Positions 1 through 11,951 of a stretch of 64,000 bases of DNA are shown here, piece after piece. The stretch lies in contig JAUKPH010000026.1 of assembly GCA_030549335.1 (NCBI GenBank), forward strand, positions 62,001-126,000, in the 5' to 3' direction. The notes beneath the pieces were generated by a model. It searched no databases and was not told the origin of the DNA. It saw nothing but the letters and a program-made list of their open reading frames with translations. Position numbers and translations under genes: made by a program. This stretch comes from Pontederia crassipes (lineage: Eukaryota; Streptophyta; Magnoliopsida; Commelinales; Pontederiaceae). Position 1 is the first letter of the stretch, and every line of letters begins with the position of its first letter.

Positions 1-840
1 GAAAGCGTAAAAAATTTGGCATCTTTTGACAGCGTAAAAAATTTCGCGTTTTTTGACCTTCTTGGCTGAAAACACGAGTAAAAGGCGCGCGCGCGAAATT
101 TCGCACCCCTAGAAAATTTGCATCCGAGTCCATTTTTTCGTCCCAATCATCTCACCATGCATCAACAGGCACGATAGCGTCGAAAATTTGACATCTTTTG
201 ATAGTGTAAAAAATTTCACATTTTTTGACCTTCTTGGCTGAAAACACGAGTAAAAAGCGCGCGCGCGAAATTTTGCACCCCCGGAAAACTTTCATCCGAG
301 TCCATTTTTTCGTCCCACTCATCTCACCATGCATCAATAGGCAGGAAAGCATCGAAAATTTGGCATCTTTTGACAGCGTCAAAAATTTCGCATTTTTTGA
401 CCTTCTTGGCTGAAAACACGAGTAAAAAGCGCGCACGCGAAATTTCGCACCACCGGAAAATTTTCATCCGAGTCCATTTTTTCGTCCCAATCATCTCACC
501 ATGCATCAATAGACACGAAAGCGTCGAAAATTTGGCATCTTTTGACAGCGTAAAAAATTTAGCATTTTTTGACCTTCTTGACTGAAAACACGAGTAAAAG
601 GCGCACGCGCGAAATTTCGCACCCCCGAAAAATTTGCGCCTGAGTCCATTTTTTTGTCCCAATCATCTCACCATGCATCAACAGGCACGAAAGCGTCAAA
701 AATTTGGCATCTTTCGACAGCGTAAAAAATTTGGCATTTTTTGACGTTCTTGGCTGAAAACACGAGTAAAAGGCGCGCGCTGCGAAATTTCGCACCCCCG
801 GAAAATTTGCATCCGAGTCCATTTTTTCGTCCCAATCATC
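1..840 (+). repeat. Left-edge monomers, related to the 12-13 and 17-19 kb blocks
   Basis: About five monomers, the first cut by the window edge. Those at roughly 150-590 carry the diagnostic changes gatagtgtaaaaaatttcac and aattttgcacccccggaaaac, also found near 12.05-12.25, 13.1-13.2, 17.6-17.7, 18.8-18.9 and 34.15-34.25 kb. The last monomer (about 661-840), marked by ctttcgacagcg and gacgttc, already belongs to the 15-monomer HOR that follows, since the same marker ends each HOR copy. The junction between the two blocks lies near 660. Confidence 0.85.
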
Positions 841-3428
841 TCACCATGCATCAACAGGCACGAAAGCGTAAAAAATTTGGCATCTTTTGACAGCGTCAAA
901 AATTTCGCATTTTTTTACCTTCTTGGCTGAAAACACGAGTAAAAGGCGCGCGCGCGAAATTTCGCACCCCCAGAAAATTTGCATCCGAGTCCATTTTTTC
1001 GTCCCAATCATCTCACCATGCATCAACAGGCACGATAGCGTCGAAAATTTGGCATCTTTTGATAGCGTAAAAAATTTCGCATTTTTTGACCTTCTTGGCT
1101 GAAAACACGAGTAAAAAGCGCGCGCGCGAAATTTCGCACTCCCGGAAAATTTTCATCCGAGTCCTATTTTTCGTCCCACTCATCCCACCATGCATCAACA
1201 GGCAGGAAAGCGTCGAAAATTTGGCATCTTTTGACAGCGTCAAAATTTTCGCATTTTTTGACCTTCTTGGCTGAAAACACGAGTAAAAAGCGCGCGCGCG
1301 AAATTTCGCCCCCCCGGAAAATTTTCATCCGAGTCCATTTTTTCGTCCCAATCATCTCACCATGCATTAACAGGCACGAAAGCATCAAAAATTTGGCATC
1401 TTTTGACAGTGTCAAAAATTTCGCATTTTTTGACCTTCTTGGTTGAAAACACGAGTAAAAGGCACGCGGGCGAAATTTCGCACCCCCGGAAAATTTGCAT
1501 CCGAGTCCATTTTTTCGTCCCAATCATCTCACCATGCATCAACAGGCACGATAGCATCGAAAATTTGGCATCTTTTGACAGCGTCAAAAATTTCGCGTTT
1601 TTTGACCTTCTTGGCTGAAAACACGAGGAACAAGCGCGGGCGCAAAATTTCGCACCCATGGAAAATTTTCATCCGAGTCCATTTTTTCGTCCCAATCATC
1701 TCACCATGCATCAACAGGCACGATAGCGTCGAAAATTTGGCATCTTTTGACAGCGTCAAAAATTTCGCATTTTTTGACCTTCTTGGCTGAAAAGACGAGT
1801 AAAAGGCGCGCGCGCGCGAAATTTCGCACCCCCAGAAAATTTGCGCCTGAGTCCTTTTTTTCGTCCCAATGATCTCACCATGCATCAATAGGCACGAAAG
1901 CGTCAAAAATTTGGAATCTTTTGACAGCGTCAAAAACTTCGCATTTTTTGACCTTCTTGGTTGAAAACACGAGTAAAAAGCGCGCGCGCGAAATTTCGCA
2001 CCCCCGGAAAATTTTCATCCGAGTCCTTTTTTTCGTCCCAATCAGCTCACCATACATCAACAGACAGGAAAGCGTAAAAAATTTGGCATCTTTTGACAGC
2101 GTCAAAAATTTTGCGTTTTTTGACCTTCTTGGCTGAAAACACGAGTAAAAAGCGCGCGCTCGAAATTTCGCACCCCCGAAAAATTTGCGCCTGAGTCCTT
2201 TTTTTCGTCCCAATCATCTCACCATTCATCAATAGGCACGAAAGTGTAAAATATTTGGCATCTTTTGACAGCGTCAAAAATTTCGCATTTTTTGACCTTC
2301 TTGGCTGAAAAGACGAGTACAAGGCGCGCGCTGCGCGAAATTTCGCACCCCTAGAAAATTTGCGCCTGAGTCCTTTTTTTCGTCCCAACGATCTCACCAT
2401 GCATCGATAGGCACGAAAGCGTCGAAAATTTGGCATCTTCTCACATCGTAAAAAATTTCGCATTTTTTGACCTTCTTGGCTGAAAACACGAGTAAAAGGC
2501 ACGCGCGCGAAATTTCGCACCCCCGAAAAATTTGCATCCGAGTCCATTTTTTCGTCCCAATCATCTCACCATGCATCAACAGGCACGATAGCGTCGAAAA
2601 TTTGGCATCTTTTGACAGCGTCAAAAATTTCGCGTTTTTTGACCTTCTTGGCTGAAAACACGAGGAACAAGCGCGGGCGCAAAATTTCGCACCCCGGAAA
2701 ATTTTCATCCGAGTCCATTTTTTCGTCCCAATCATCTCACCATGCATCAACAAGCACGATAGCGTCGAAAATTTGGCATCTTTTGACAGCGTCAAAAATT
2801 TCGCATTTTTTGACCTTCTTGGCTGAAAAGACTAGTAAAAGGCGCGCGCGCGCGAAATTTCGCACCCCCAGAAAATTTGCGCCTGAGTCCTTTTTTTCGT
2901 CCCAATGATCTCACCATGCATCAATAGGCACGAAAGCGTCAAAAATTTGGAATCTTTTGACAGCGTCAAAAACTTCGCATTTTTTGACCTTCTTGGCTGA
3001 AAACACGAGTAAAAAGCGCGCGCGCGAAATTTCGCACCCCCGGAAAATTTTCATCCGAGTCCTTTTTTTCGTCCCAATCAGCTCACCATGCATCAACAGA
3101 CAGGAAAGCGTAAAAAATTTGGCATCTTTTGACAGCATCAAAAATTTCGCGTTTTTTGATCTTCTTGGCTAAAAACACGAGTAAAAAGCGCGCGCGCGCG
3201 AAATTTCGCACCTCCGGAAAATGTTCATCCGAGTCCATTTTTTTGTCCCAATCATCTCACCATGCATCAACAGGCACGAAAGCGTCAAAAATTTGGCATC
3301 TTTCGACAGCGTAAAAAATTTGGCATTTTTTGACGTTCTTGGCTGAAAACACGAGTAAAAGGCGCGCGCGCGAAATTTCGCACCCCCGGAAAATTTGCAT
3401 CCGAGTCCATTTTTTCGTCCCAATCATC
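841..3428 (+). repeat. 15-mer HOR, copy 1
   Basis: Full-length 15-monomer unit of 2588 bp, near-identical to copy 2. It begins with a monomer carrying cgcatttttttacc and ends with the ctttcgacagcg / gacgttc monomer. It contains two monomers with the unusual segment gaggaacaagcgcgggcgc, near 1625 and 2660, six monomers apart. Copy 1 is a few bases longer than 2580 because of one- and two-base changes in CG tracts, for example near 1810, 2330 and 2845. Confidence 0.92.
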
Positions 3429-6008
3429 TCACCATGCATCAACAGGCACGAAAGCGTAAAAAATTTGGCATCTTTTGACAGCGTCAAAAATTTCGCATTT
3501 TTTTACCTTCTTGGCTGAAAACACGAGTAAAAGGCGCGCGCGCGAAATTTCGCACCCCCAGAAAATTTGCATCCGAGTCCATTTTTTCGTCCCAATCATC
3601 TCACCATGCATCAACAGGCACGATAGCGTCGAAAATTTGGCATCTTTTGATAGCGTAAAAAATTTCGCATTTTTTGACCTTCTTGGCTGAAAACACGAGT
3701 AAAAAGCGCGCGCGCGAAATTTCGCACTCCCGGAAAATTTTCATCCGAGTCCTATTTTTCGTCCCACTCATCCCACCATGCATCAACAGGCAGGAAAGCG
3801 TCGAAAATTTGGCATCTTTTGACAGCGTCAAAATTTTCGCATTTTTTGACCTTCTTGGCTGAAAACACGAGTAAAAAGCGCGCGCAGCGAAATTTCGCCC
3901 CCCCGGAAAATTTTCATCCGAGTCCATTTTTTCGTCCCAATCATCTCACCATGCATTAACAGGCACGAAAGCATCAAAAATTTGGCATCTTTTGACAGTG
4001 TCAAAAATTTCGCATTTTTTGACCTTCTTGGTTGAAAACACGAGTAAAAGGCACGCGGGCGAAATTTCGCACCCCCGGAAAATTTGCATCCGAGTCCATT
4101 TTTTCGTCCCAATCATCTCACCATGCATCAACAGGCACGATAGCATCGAAAATTTGGCATCTTTTGACAGCGTCAAAAATTTCGCGTTTTTTGACCTTCT
4201 TGGCTGAAAACACGAGGAACAAGCGCGGGCGCAAAATTTCGCACCCCTGGAAAATTTTCATCCGAGTCCATTTTTTCGTCCCAATCTTCTCACCATGCAT
4301 CAACAGGCACGATAGCGTCGAAAATTTGGCATCTTTTGACAGCGTCAAAAATTTCGCATTTTTTGACCTTCTTGGCTGAAAAGACGAGTAAAAGGCGCGC
4401 GCGCGAAATTTCGCACCCCCAGAAAATTTGCGCCTGAGTCCTTTTTTTCGTCCCAATGATCTCACCATGCATCAATAGGCACGAAAGCGTCAAAAATTTG
4501 GAATCTTTTGACAGCGTCAAAAACTTCGCATTTTTTGACCTTCTTGGTTGAAAACACGAGTAAAAAGCGCGCGCGCGAAATTTCGCACCCCCGGAAAATT
4601 TTCATCCGAGTCCTTTTTTTCGTCCCAATCAGCTCACCATACATCAACAGACAGGAAAGCGTAAAAAATTTGGCATCTTTTGACAGCGTCAAAAATTTTG
4701 CGTTTTTTGACCTTCTTGGCTGAAAACACGAGTAAAAAGCGCGCGCTCGAAATTTCGCACCCCCGAAAAATTTGCGCCTGAGTCCTTTTTTTCGTCCCAA
4801 TCATCTCACCATTCATCAATAGGCACGAAAGTGTAAAATATTTGGCATCTTTTGACAGCGTCAAAAATTTCGCATTTTTTGACCTTCTTGGCTGAAAAGA
4901 CGAGTACAAGTCGCGCGCGCGAAATTTCGCACCCCTAGAAAATTTGCGCCTGAGTCCTTTTTTTCGTCCCAACGATCTCACCATGCATCGATAGGCACGA
5001 AAGCGTCGAAAATTTGGCATCTTCTCACATCGTAAAAAATTTCGCATTTTTTGACCTTCTTGGCTGAAAACACGAGTAAAAGGCACGCGCGCGAAATTTC
5101 GCACCCCCGAAAAATTTGCATCCGAGTCCATTTTTTCGTCCCAATCATCTCACCATGCATCAACAGGCACGATAGCGTCGAAAATTTGGCATCTTTTGAC
5201 AGCGTCAAAAATTTCGCGTTTTTTGACCTTCTTGGCTGAAAACACGAGGAACAAGCGCGGGCGCAAAATTTCGCACCCCGGAAAATTTTCATCCGAGTCC
5301 ATTTTTTCGTCCCAATCATCTCACCATGCATCAACAAGCACGATAGCGTCGAAAATTTGGCATCTTTTGACAGCGTCAAAAATTTCGCATTTTTTGACCT
5401 TCTTGGCTGAAAAGACTAGTAAAAGGCGCGCGCGCGAAATTTCGCACCCCCAGAAAATTTGCGCCTGAGTCCTTTTTTTCGTCCCAATGATCTCACCATG
5501 CATCAATAGGCACGAAAGCGTCAAAAATTTGGAATCTTTTGACAGCGTCAAAAACTTCGCATTTTTTGACCTTCTTGGCTGAAAACACGAGTAAAAAGCG
5601 CGCGCGCGAAATTTCGCACCCCAGGAAAATTTTCATCCGAGTCCTTTTTTTCGTCCCAATCAGCTCACCATGCATCAACAGACAGGAAAGCGTAAAAAAT
5701 TTGGCATCTTTTGACAGCATCAAAAATTTCGCGTTTTTTGATCTTCTTGGCTGAAAACACGAGTAAAAAGCGCGCGCGCGAAATTTCGCACCTCCGGAAA
5801 ATGTTCATCCGAGTCCATTTTTTTGTCCCAATCATCTCACCATGCATCAACAGGCACGAAAGCGTCAAAAATTTGGCATCTTTCGACAGCGTAAAAAATT
5901 TGGCATTTTTTGACGTTCTTGGCTGAAAACACGAGTAAAAGGCGCGCGCGCGAAATTTCGCACCCCCGGAAAATTTGCATCCGAGTCCATTTTTTCGTCC
6001 CAATCATC
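3429..6008 (+). repeat. 15-mer HOR, copy 2
   Basis: Exactly 15 x 172 = 2580 bp. It serves as the reference for the shortened copies 3-5. The two gaggaacaag monomers lie near 4213 and 5244. A one-base insertion in the CG tract near 3888 (gcgcgcgcagcg) distinguishes it from copy 1 (uninterrupted) and copy 3 (gcgcgcgctgcg near 6465). Confidence 0.93.
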
Positions 6009-8073
6009 TCACCATGCATCAACAGGCACGAAAGCGTAAAAAATTTGGCATCTTTTGACAGCGTCAAAAATTTCGCATTTTTTTACCTTCTTGGCTGAAA
6101 ACACGAGTAAAAGGCGCGCGCGCGAAATTTCGCACCCCCAGAAAATTTGCATCCGAGTCCATTTTTTCGTCCCAATCATCTCACCATGCATCAACAGGCA
6201 CGATAGCGTCGAAAATTTGGCATCTTTTGATAGCGTAAAAAATTTCGCATTTTTTGACCTTCTTGGCTGAAAACACGAGTAAAAAGCGCGCGCGCGAAAT
6301 TTCGCACTCCCGGAAAATTTTCATCCGAGTCCTATTTTTCGTCCCACTCATCCCACCATGCATCAACAGGCAGGAAAGCGTCGAAAATTTGGCATCTTTT
6401 GACAGCGTCAAAATTTTCGCATTTTTTGACCTTCTTGGCTGAAAACACGAGTAAAAAGCGCGCGCTGCGAAATTTCGCCCCCCCGGAAAATTTTCATCCG
6501 AGTCCATTTTTTCGTCCCAATCATCTCACCATGCATTAACAGGCACGAAAGCATCAAAAATTTGGCATCTTTTGACAGTGTCAAAAATTTCGCATTTTTT
6601 GACCTTCTTGGTTGAAAACACGAGTAAAAGGCACGCGGGCGAAATTTCGCACCCCCGGAAAATTTGCATCCGAGTCCATTTTTTCGTCCCAATCATCTCA
6701 CCATGCATCAACAGGCACGATAGCATCGAAAATTTGGCATCTTTTGACAGCGTCAAAAATTTCGCGTTTTTTGACCTTCTTGGCTGAAAACACGAGGAAC
6801 AAGCGCGGGCGCAAAATTTCGCACCCCTGGAAAATTTTCATCCGAGTCCATTTTTTCGTCCCAATCATCTCACCATGCATCAACAGGCACGATAGCGTCG
6901 AAAATTTGGCATCTTTTGACAGCGTCAAAAATTTCGCATTTTTTGACCTTCTTGGCTGAAAAGACGAGTAAAAGGCGCGCGCGCGAAATTTCGCACCCCC
7001 AGAAAATTTGCGCCTGAGTCCTTTTTTTCGTCCCAATGATCTCACCATGCATCAATAGGCACGAAAGCGTCAAAAATTTGGAATCTTTTGACAGCGTCAA
7101 AAACTTCGCATTTTTTGACCTTCTTGGTTGAAAACACGAGTAAAAAGCGCGCGCGCGAAATTTCGCACCCCCGGAAAATTTTCATCCGAGTCCTTTTTTT
7201 CGTCCCAATCAGCTCACCATACATCAACAGACAGGAAAGCGTAAAAAATTTGGCATCTTTTGACAGCGTCAAAAATTTTGCGTTTTTTGACCTTCTTGGC
7301 TGAAAACACGAGTAAAAAGCGCGCGCTTGAAATTTCGCACCCCCGAAAAATTTGCGCCTGAGTCCTTTTTTTCGTCCCAATCATCTCACCATTCATCAAT
7401 AGGCACGAAAGTGTAAAATATTTGGCATCTTTTGACAGCGTCAAAAATTTCGCATTTTTTGACCTTCTTGGCTGAAAAGACGAGTACAAGGCGCGCGCGC
7501 GAAATTTCGCACCCCTAGAAAATTTGCGCCTGAGTCCTTTTTTTCGTCCCAACGATCTCACCATGCATCGATAGGCACGAAAGCGTCGAAAATTTGGCAT
7601 CTTCTCACATCGTAAAAAAATTCGCATTTTTTGACCTTCTTGGCTGAAAACACGAGTAAAAGGCACGCGCGCGAAATTTCGCACCCCCGAAAAATTTGCA
7701 TCCGAGTCCATTTTTTCGTCCCAATCAGCTCACCATGCATCAACAGACAGGAAAGCGTAAAAAATTTGGCATCTTTTGACAGCATCAAAAATTTCGCGTT
7801 TTTTGATCTTCTTGGCTGAAAACACGAGTAAAAAGCGCGCGCGCGAAATTTCGCACCTCCGGAAAATGTTCATCCGAGTCCATTTTTTCGTCCCAATCAT
7901 CTCACCATGCATCAACAGGCACGAAAGCGTCAAAAATTTGGCATCTTTCGACAGCGTAAAAAATTTGGCATTTTTTGACGTTCTTGGCTGAAAACACGAG
8001 TAAAAGGCGCGCGCGCGAAATTTCGCACCCCCGGAAAATTTGCATCCGAGTCCATTTTTTCGTCCCAATCATC
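6009..8073 (+). repeat. 15-mer HOR, copy 3, shortened to 12 monomers
   Basis: 2065 bp, matching copy 2 except for loss of three whole monomers. The junction is near 7725-7750, where the monomer corresponding to copy-2 position 5130 continues directly into the cagctcaccatgcatcaacagac monomer that lies near 5660 in copy 2. The lost interval includes the second gaggaacaag monomer. The repeat phase is kept, as expected from unequal exchange between aligned monomers. Confidence 0.9.
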
Positions 8074-9621
8074 TCACCATGCATCAACAGGCACGAAAGC
8101 GTAAAAAATTTGGCATCTTTTGACAGCGTCAAAAATTTCGCATTTTTTTACCTTCTTGGCTGAAAACACGAGTAAAAGGCGCGCGCGCGAAATTTCGCAC
8201 CCCCAGAAAATTTGCATCCGAGTCCATTTTTTCGTCCCAATCATCTCACCATGCATCAACAGGCACGATAGCGTCGAAAATTTGGCATCTTTTGATAGCG
8301 TAAAAAATTTCGCATTTTTTGACCTTCTTGGCTGAAAACACGAGTAAAAAGCGCGCGCGCGAAATTTCGCACTCCCGGAAAATTTTCATCCGAGTCCTAT
8401 TTTTCGTCCCACTCATCCCACCATGCATCAACAGGCAGGAAAGCGTCGAAAATTTGGCATCTTTTGACAGCGTCAAAATTTTCGCATTTTTTGACCTTCT
8501 TGGCTGAAAACACGAGTAAAAAGCGCGCGCAGCGAAATTTCGCCCCCCCGGAAAATTTTCATCCGAGTCCATTTTTTCGTCCCAATCATCTCACCATGCA
8601 TTAACAGGCACGAAAGCATAAAAAATTTGGCATCTTTTGACAGTGTCAAAAATTTCGCATTTTTTGACCTTCTTGGTTGAAAACACGAGTAAAAGGCACG
8701 CGGGCGAAATTTCGCACCCCCGGAAAATTTGCATCCGAGTCCATTTTTTCGTCCCAATCATCTCACCATGCATCAACAGGCACGATAGCGTCGAAAATTT
8801 GGCATCTTTTGACAGCGTCAAAAATTTCGCGTTTTTTGACCTTCTTGGCTGAAAACACGAGGAACAAGCGCGGGCGCAAAATTTCGCACCCCGGAAAATT
8901 TTCATCCGAGTCCATTTTTTCGTCCCAATCATCTCACCATGCATCAACAAGCACGATAGCGTCGAAAATTTGGCATCTTTTGACAGCGTCAAAAATTTCG
9001 CATTTTTTGACCTTCTTGGCTGAAAAGACTAGTAAAAGGCGCGCGCGCGAAATTTCGCACCCCCAGAAAATTTGCGCCTGAGTCCTTTTTTTCGTCCCAA
9101 TGATCTCACCATGCATCAATAGGCACGAAAGCGTCAAAAATTTGGAATCTTTTGACAGCGTCAAAAACTTCGCATTTTTTGACCTTCTTGGCTGAAAACA
9201 CGAGTAAAAAGCGCGCGCGCGAAATTTCGCACCCCAGGAAAATTTTCATCCGAGTCCTTTTTTTCGTCCCAATCAGCTCACCATGCATCAACAGACAGGA
9301 AAGCGTAAAAAATTTGGCATCTTTTGACAGCATCAAAAATTTCGCGTTTTTTGATCTTCTTGGCTGAAAACACGAGTAAAAAGCGCGCGCGCGAAATTTC
9401 GCACCTCCGGAAAATGTTCATCCGAGTCCATTTTTTCGTCCCAATCATCTCACCATGCATCAACAGGCACGAAAGCGTCAAAAATTTGGCATCTTTCGAC
9501 AGCGTAAAAAATTTGGCATTTTTTGACGTTCTTGGCTGAAAACACGAGTAAAAGGCGCGCGCGCGAAATTTCGCACCCCCGGAAAATTTGCATCCGAGTC
9601 CATTTTTTCGTCCCAATCATC
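8074..9621 (+). repeat. 15-mer HOR, copy 4, shortened to 9 monomers
   Basis: 1548 bp = 9 x 172. Relative to copy 2, six monomers are missing. The sequence enters the region equivalent to the first gaggaacaag monomer (copy-2 4213) but shows the gatagcgtcg state and downstream sequence (accccgg, caacaagcacg) of the second one (copy-2 5244). This is the product expected from exchange between the two related monomers six units apart. Confidence 0.9.
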
Positions 9622-11690
9622 TCACCATGCATCAACAGGCACGAAAGCGTAAAAAATTTGGCATCTTTTGACAGCGTCAAAAATTTCGCATTTTTTTACC
9701 TTCTTGGCTGAAAACACGAGTAAAAGGCGCGCGCGCGAAATTTCGCACCCCCAGAAAATTTGCATCCGAGTCCATTTTTTCGTCCCAATCATCTCACCAT
9801 GCATCAACAGGCACGATAGCGTCGAAAATTTGGCATCTTTTGATAGCGTAAAAAATTTCGCATTTTTTGACCTTCTTGGCTGAAAACACGAGTAAAAAGC
9901 TGCGCGCGCGAAATTTCGCACTCCCGGAAAATTTTCATCCGAGTCCTATTTTTCGTCCCACTCATCCCACCATGCATCAACAGGCAGGAAAGCGTCGAAA
10001 ATTTGGCATCTTTTGACAGCGTCAAAATTTTCGCATTTTTTGACCTTCTTGGCTGAAAACACGAGTAAAAAGCGCTGCGCGCGAAATTTCGCCCCCCCGG
10101 AAAATTTTCATCCGAGTCCATTTTTTCGTCCCAATCATCTCACCATGCATTAACAGGCACGAAAGCATAAAAAATTTGGCATCTTTTGACAGTGTCAAAA
10201 ATTTCGCATTTTTTGACCTTCTTGGTTGAAAACACGAGTAAAAGGCACGCGGGCGAAATTTCGCACCCCCGAAAATTTGCATCCGAGTCCATTTTTTCGT
10301 CCCAATCATCTCACCATGCATCAACAGGCACGATAGCATCGAAAATTTGGCATCTTTTGACAGCGTCAAAAATTTCGCGTTTTTTGACCTTCTTGGCTGA
10401 AAACACGAGGAACAAGCGCGGGCGCAAAATTTCGCACCCCTGGAAAATTTTCATCCGAGTCCATTTTTTCGTCCCAATCATCTCACCATGCATCAACAGG
10501 CACGATAGCGTCGAAAATTTGGCATCTTTTGACAGCGTCAAAAATTTCGCATTTTTTGACCTTCTTGGCTGAAAAGACGAGTAAAAGGCGCGCAGCGCGA
10601 AATTTCGCACCCCCAGAAAATTTGCGCCTGAGTCCTTTTTTTCGTCCCAATGATCTCACCATGCATCAATAGGCACGAAAGCGTCAAAAATTTGGAATCT
10701 TTTGACAGCGTCAAAAAATTCGCATTTTTTGACCTTCTTGGTTGAAAACACGAGAAAAAGCGCGCGCGCGAAATTTTGCACCCCCGGAAAATTTTCATCC
10801 GAGTCCTTTTTTTCGTCCCAATCAGCTCACCATACATCAACAGACAGGAAAGCGTAAAAAATTTGGCATCTTTTGACAGCGTCAAAAATTTTGCGTTTTT
10901 TGACCTTCTTGGCTGAAAACACGAGTAAAAAGCGCGCGCGCGAAATTTCGCACCCCCGAAAAATTTGCGCCTGAGTCCTTTTTTTCGTCCCAATCATCTC
11001 ACCATTCATCAATAGGCACGAAAGTGTAAAATATTTGGCATCTTTTGACAGCGTCAAAAATTTCGCATTTTTTGACCTTCTTGGCTGAAAAGACGAGTAC
11101 AAGGCGCTGCGCAGCGAAATTTCGCACCCCTAGAAAATTTGCGCCTGAGTCCTTTTTTTCGTCCCAACGATCTCACCATGCATCGATAGGCACGAAAGCG
11201 TCGAAAATTTGGCATCTTCTCACATCGTAAAAAATTTCGCATTTTTTGACCTTCTTGGCTGAAAACACGAGTAAAAGGCGCTGCTGCGCGAAATTTCGCA
11301 CCCCCGGAAAATTTGCATCCGAGTCCATTTTTTCGTTTCAATCATCTCACCATGCATCAACAGACAGGAAAGCGTAAAAAATTTGGCATCTTTTGACAGC
11401 ATCAAAAATTTCGCGTTTTTTGATCTTCTTGGCTGAAAACACGAGTAAAAAGCGCGCGCGCGAAATTTCGCACCTCCGGAAAATGTTCATCCGAGTCCAT
11501 TTTTTCGTCCCAATCATCTCACCATGCATCAACAGGCACGAAAGCGTCAAAAATTTGGCATCTTTCGACAGCGTAAAAAATTTGGCATTTTTTGACGTTC
11601 TTGGCTGAAAACACGAGTAAAAGGCGCGCGCGCGAAATTTCGCACCCCCGGAAAATTTGCATCCGAGTCCATTTTTTCGTCCCAATCATC
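9622..11690 (+). repeat. 15-mer HOR, copy 5, 12 monomers, many small indels
   Basis: 2069 bp. Three monomers are missing at about the same place as in copy 3, but the joining monomer reads cgtttcaatcatctcacc near 11335, unlike copy 3 (cgtcccaatcagctcacc); so the loss may be independent or later converted. The copy carries many one-base CG-tract changes (near 9901, 10075, 10592, 11107 and 11281) and isolated single-base losses (near 10270 and 10754). Its end at 11690 is the last point of HOR phase; the next monomer is of a different subfamily. Confidence 0.87.
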
Positions 11691-11951
11691 TCACCATGCA
11701 TCAACAGGCACGAAAGCATCGAAAATTTGGCATCTTTTGATAGCGTCAAAATTTTAGCGTTTTTTGACCTTCTTGACTGAAAACACGAGTAAAAGGCGCG
11801 CTTGAAATTTCGCACCCCCGAAAAATTTGCGCCTGAGTCCTTTTTTTCGTCCCAATGATCTCACCATGCATCAATAGGCACGAAAGCGTAAAAAATTTGG
11901 CATCTTTTGACAGCGTAAAAAATTTCACGTTTTTTGACCTTCTTGGCTGAA
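11691..11951 (+). repeat. Mixed monomers at the edge of the 15-mer domain
   Basis: About one and a half monomers with gaaagcatcg, aattttagcg and cttgactg markers, and a shortened CG tract (gcgcgcttgaaattt near 11798). The same short tract appears near 17160 and 33697 beside the same markers, so this block shares ancestry with those places. It is the boundary between the 15-mer domain and the duplicated 6-mer that follows. Confidence 0.75.

Noticed and set aside
1843-1862. T7-T8 tracts as RNA polymerase III or rho-independent terminators
   Set aside because: The tracts recur once per monomer and have no stable GC hairpin directly before them and no associated gene.
2047-2547. Basic, F/R/K-rich predicted peptides with a recurring CEISRARLLLVFSAKKVKK-like motif
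   Set aside because: The motif is the minus-strand translation of the conserved cttggctgaaaacacgag segment and CG tract. Conservation is at DNA level, including in frames with stops, so it is not evidence of a protein family.
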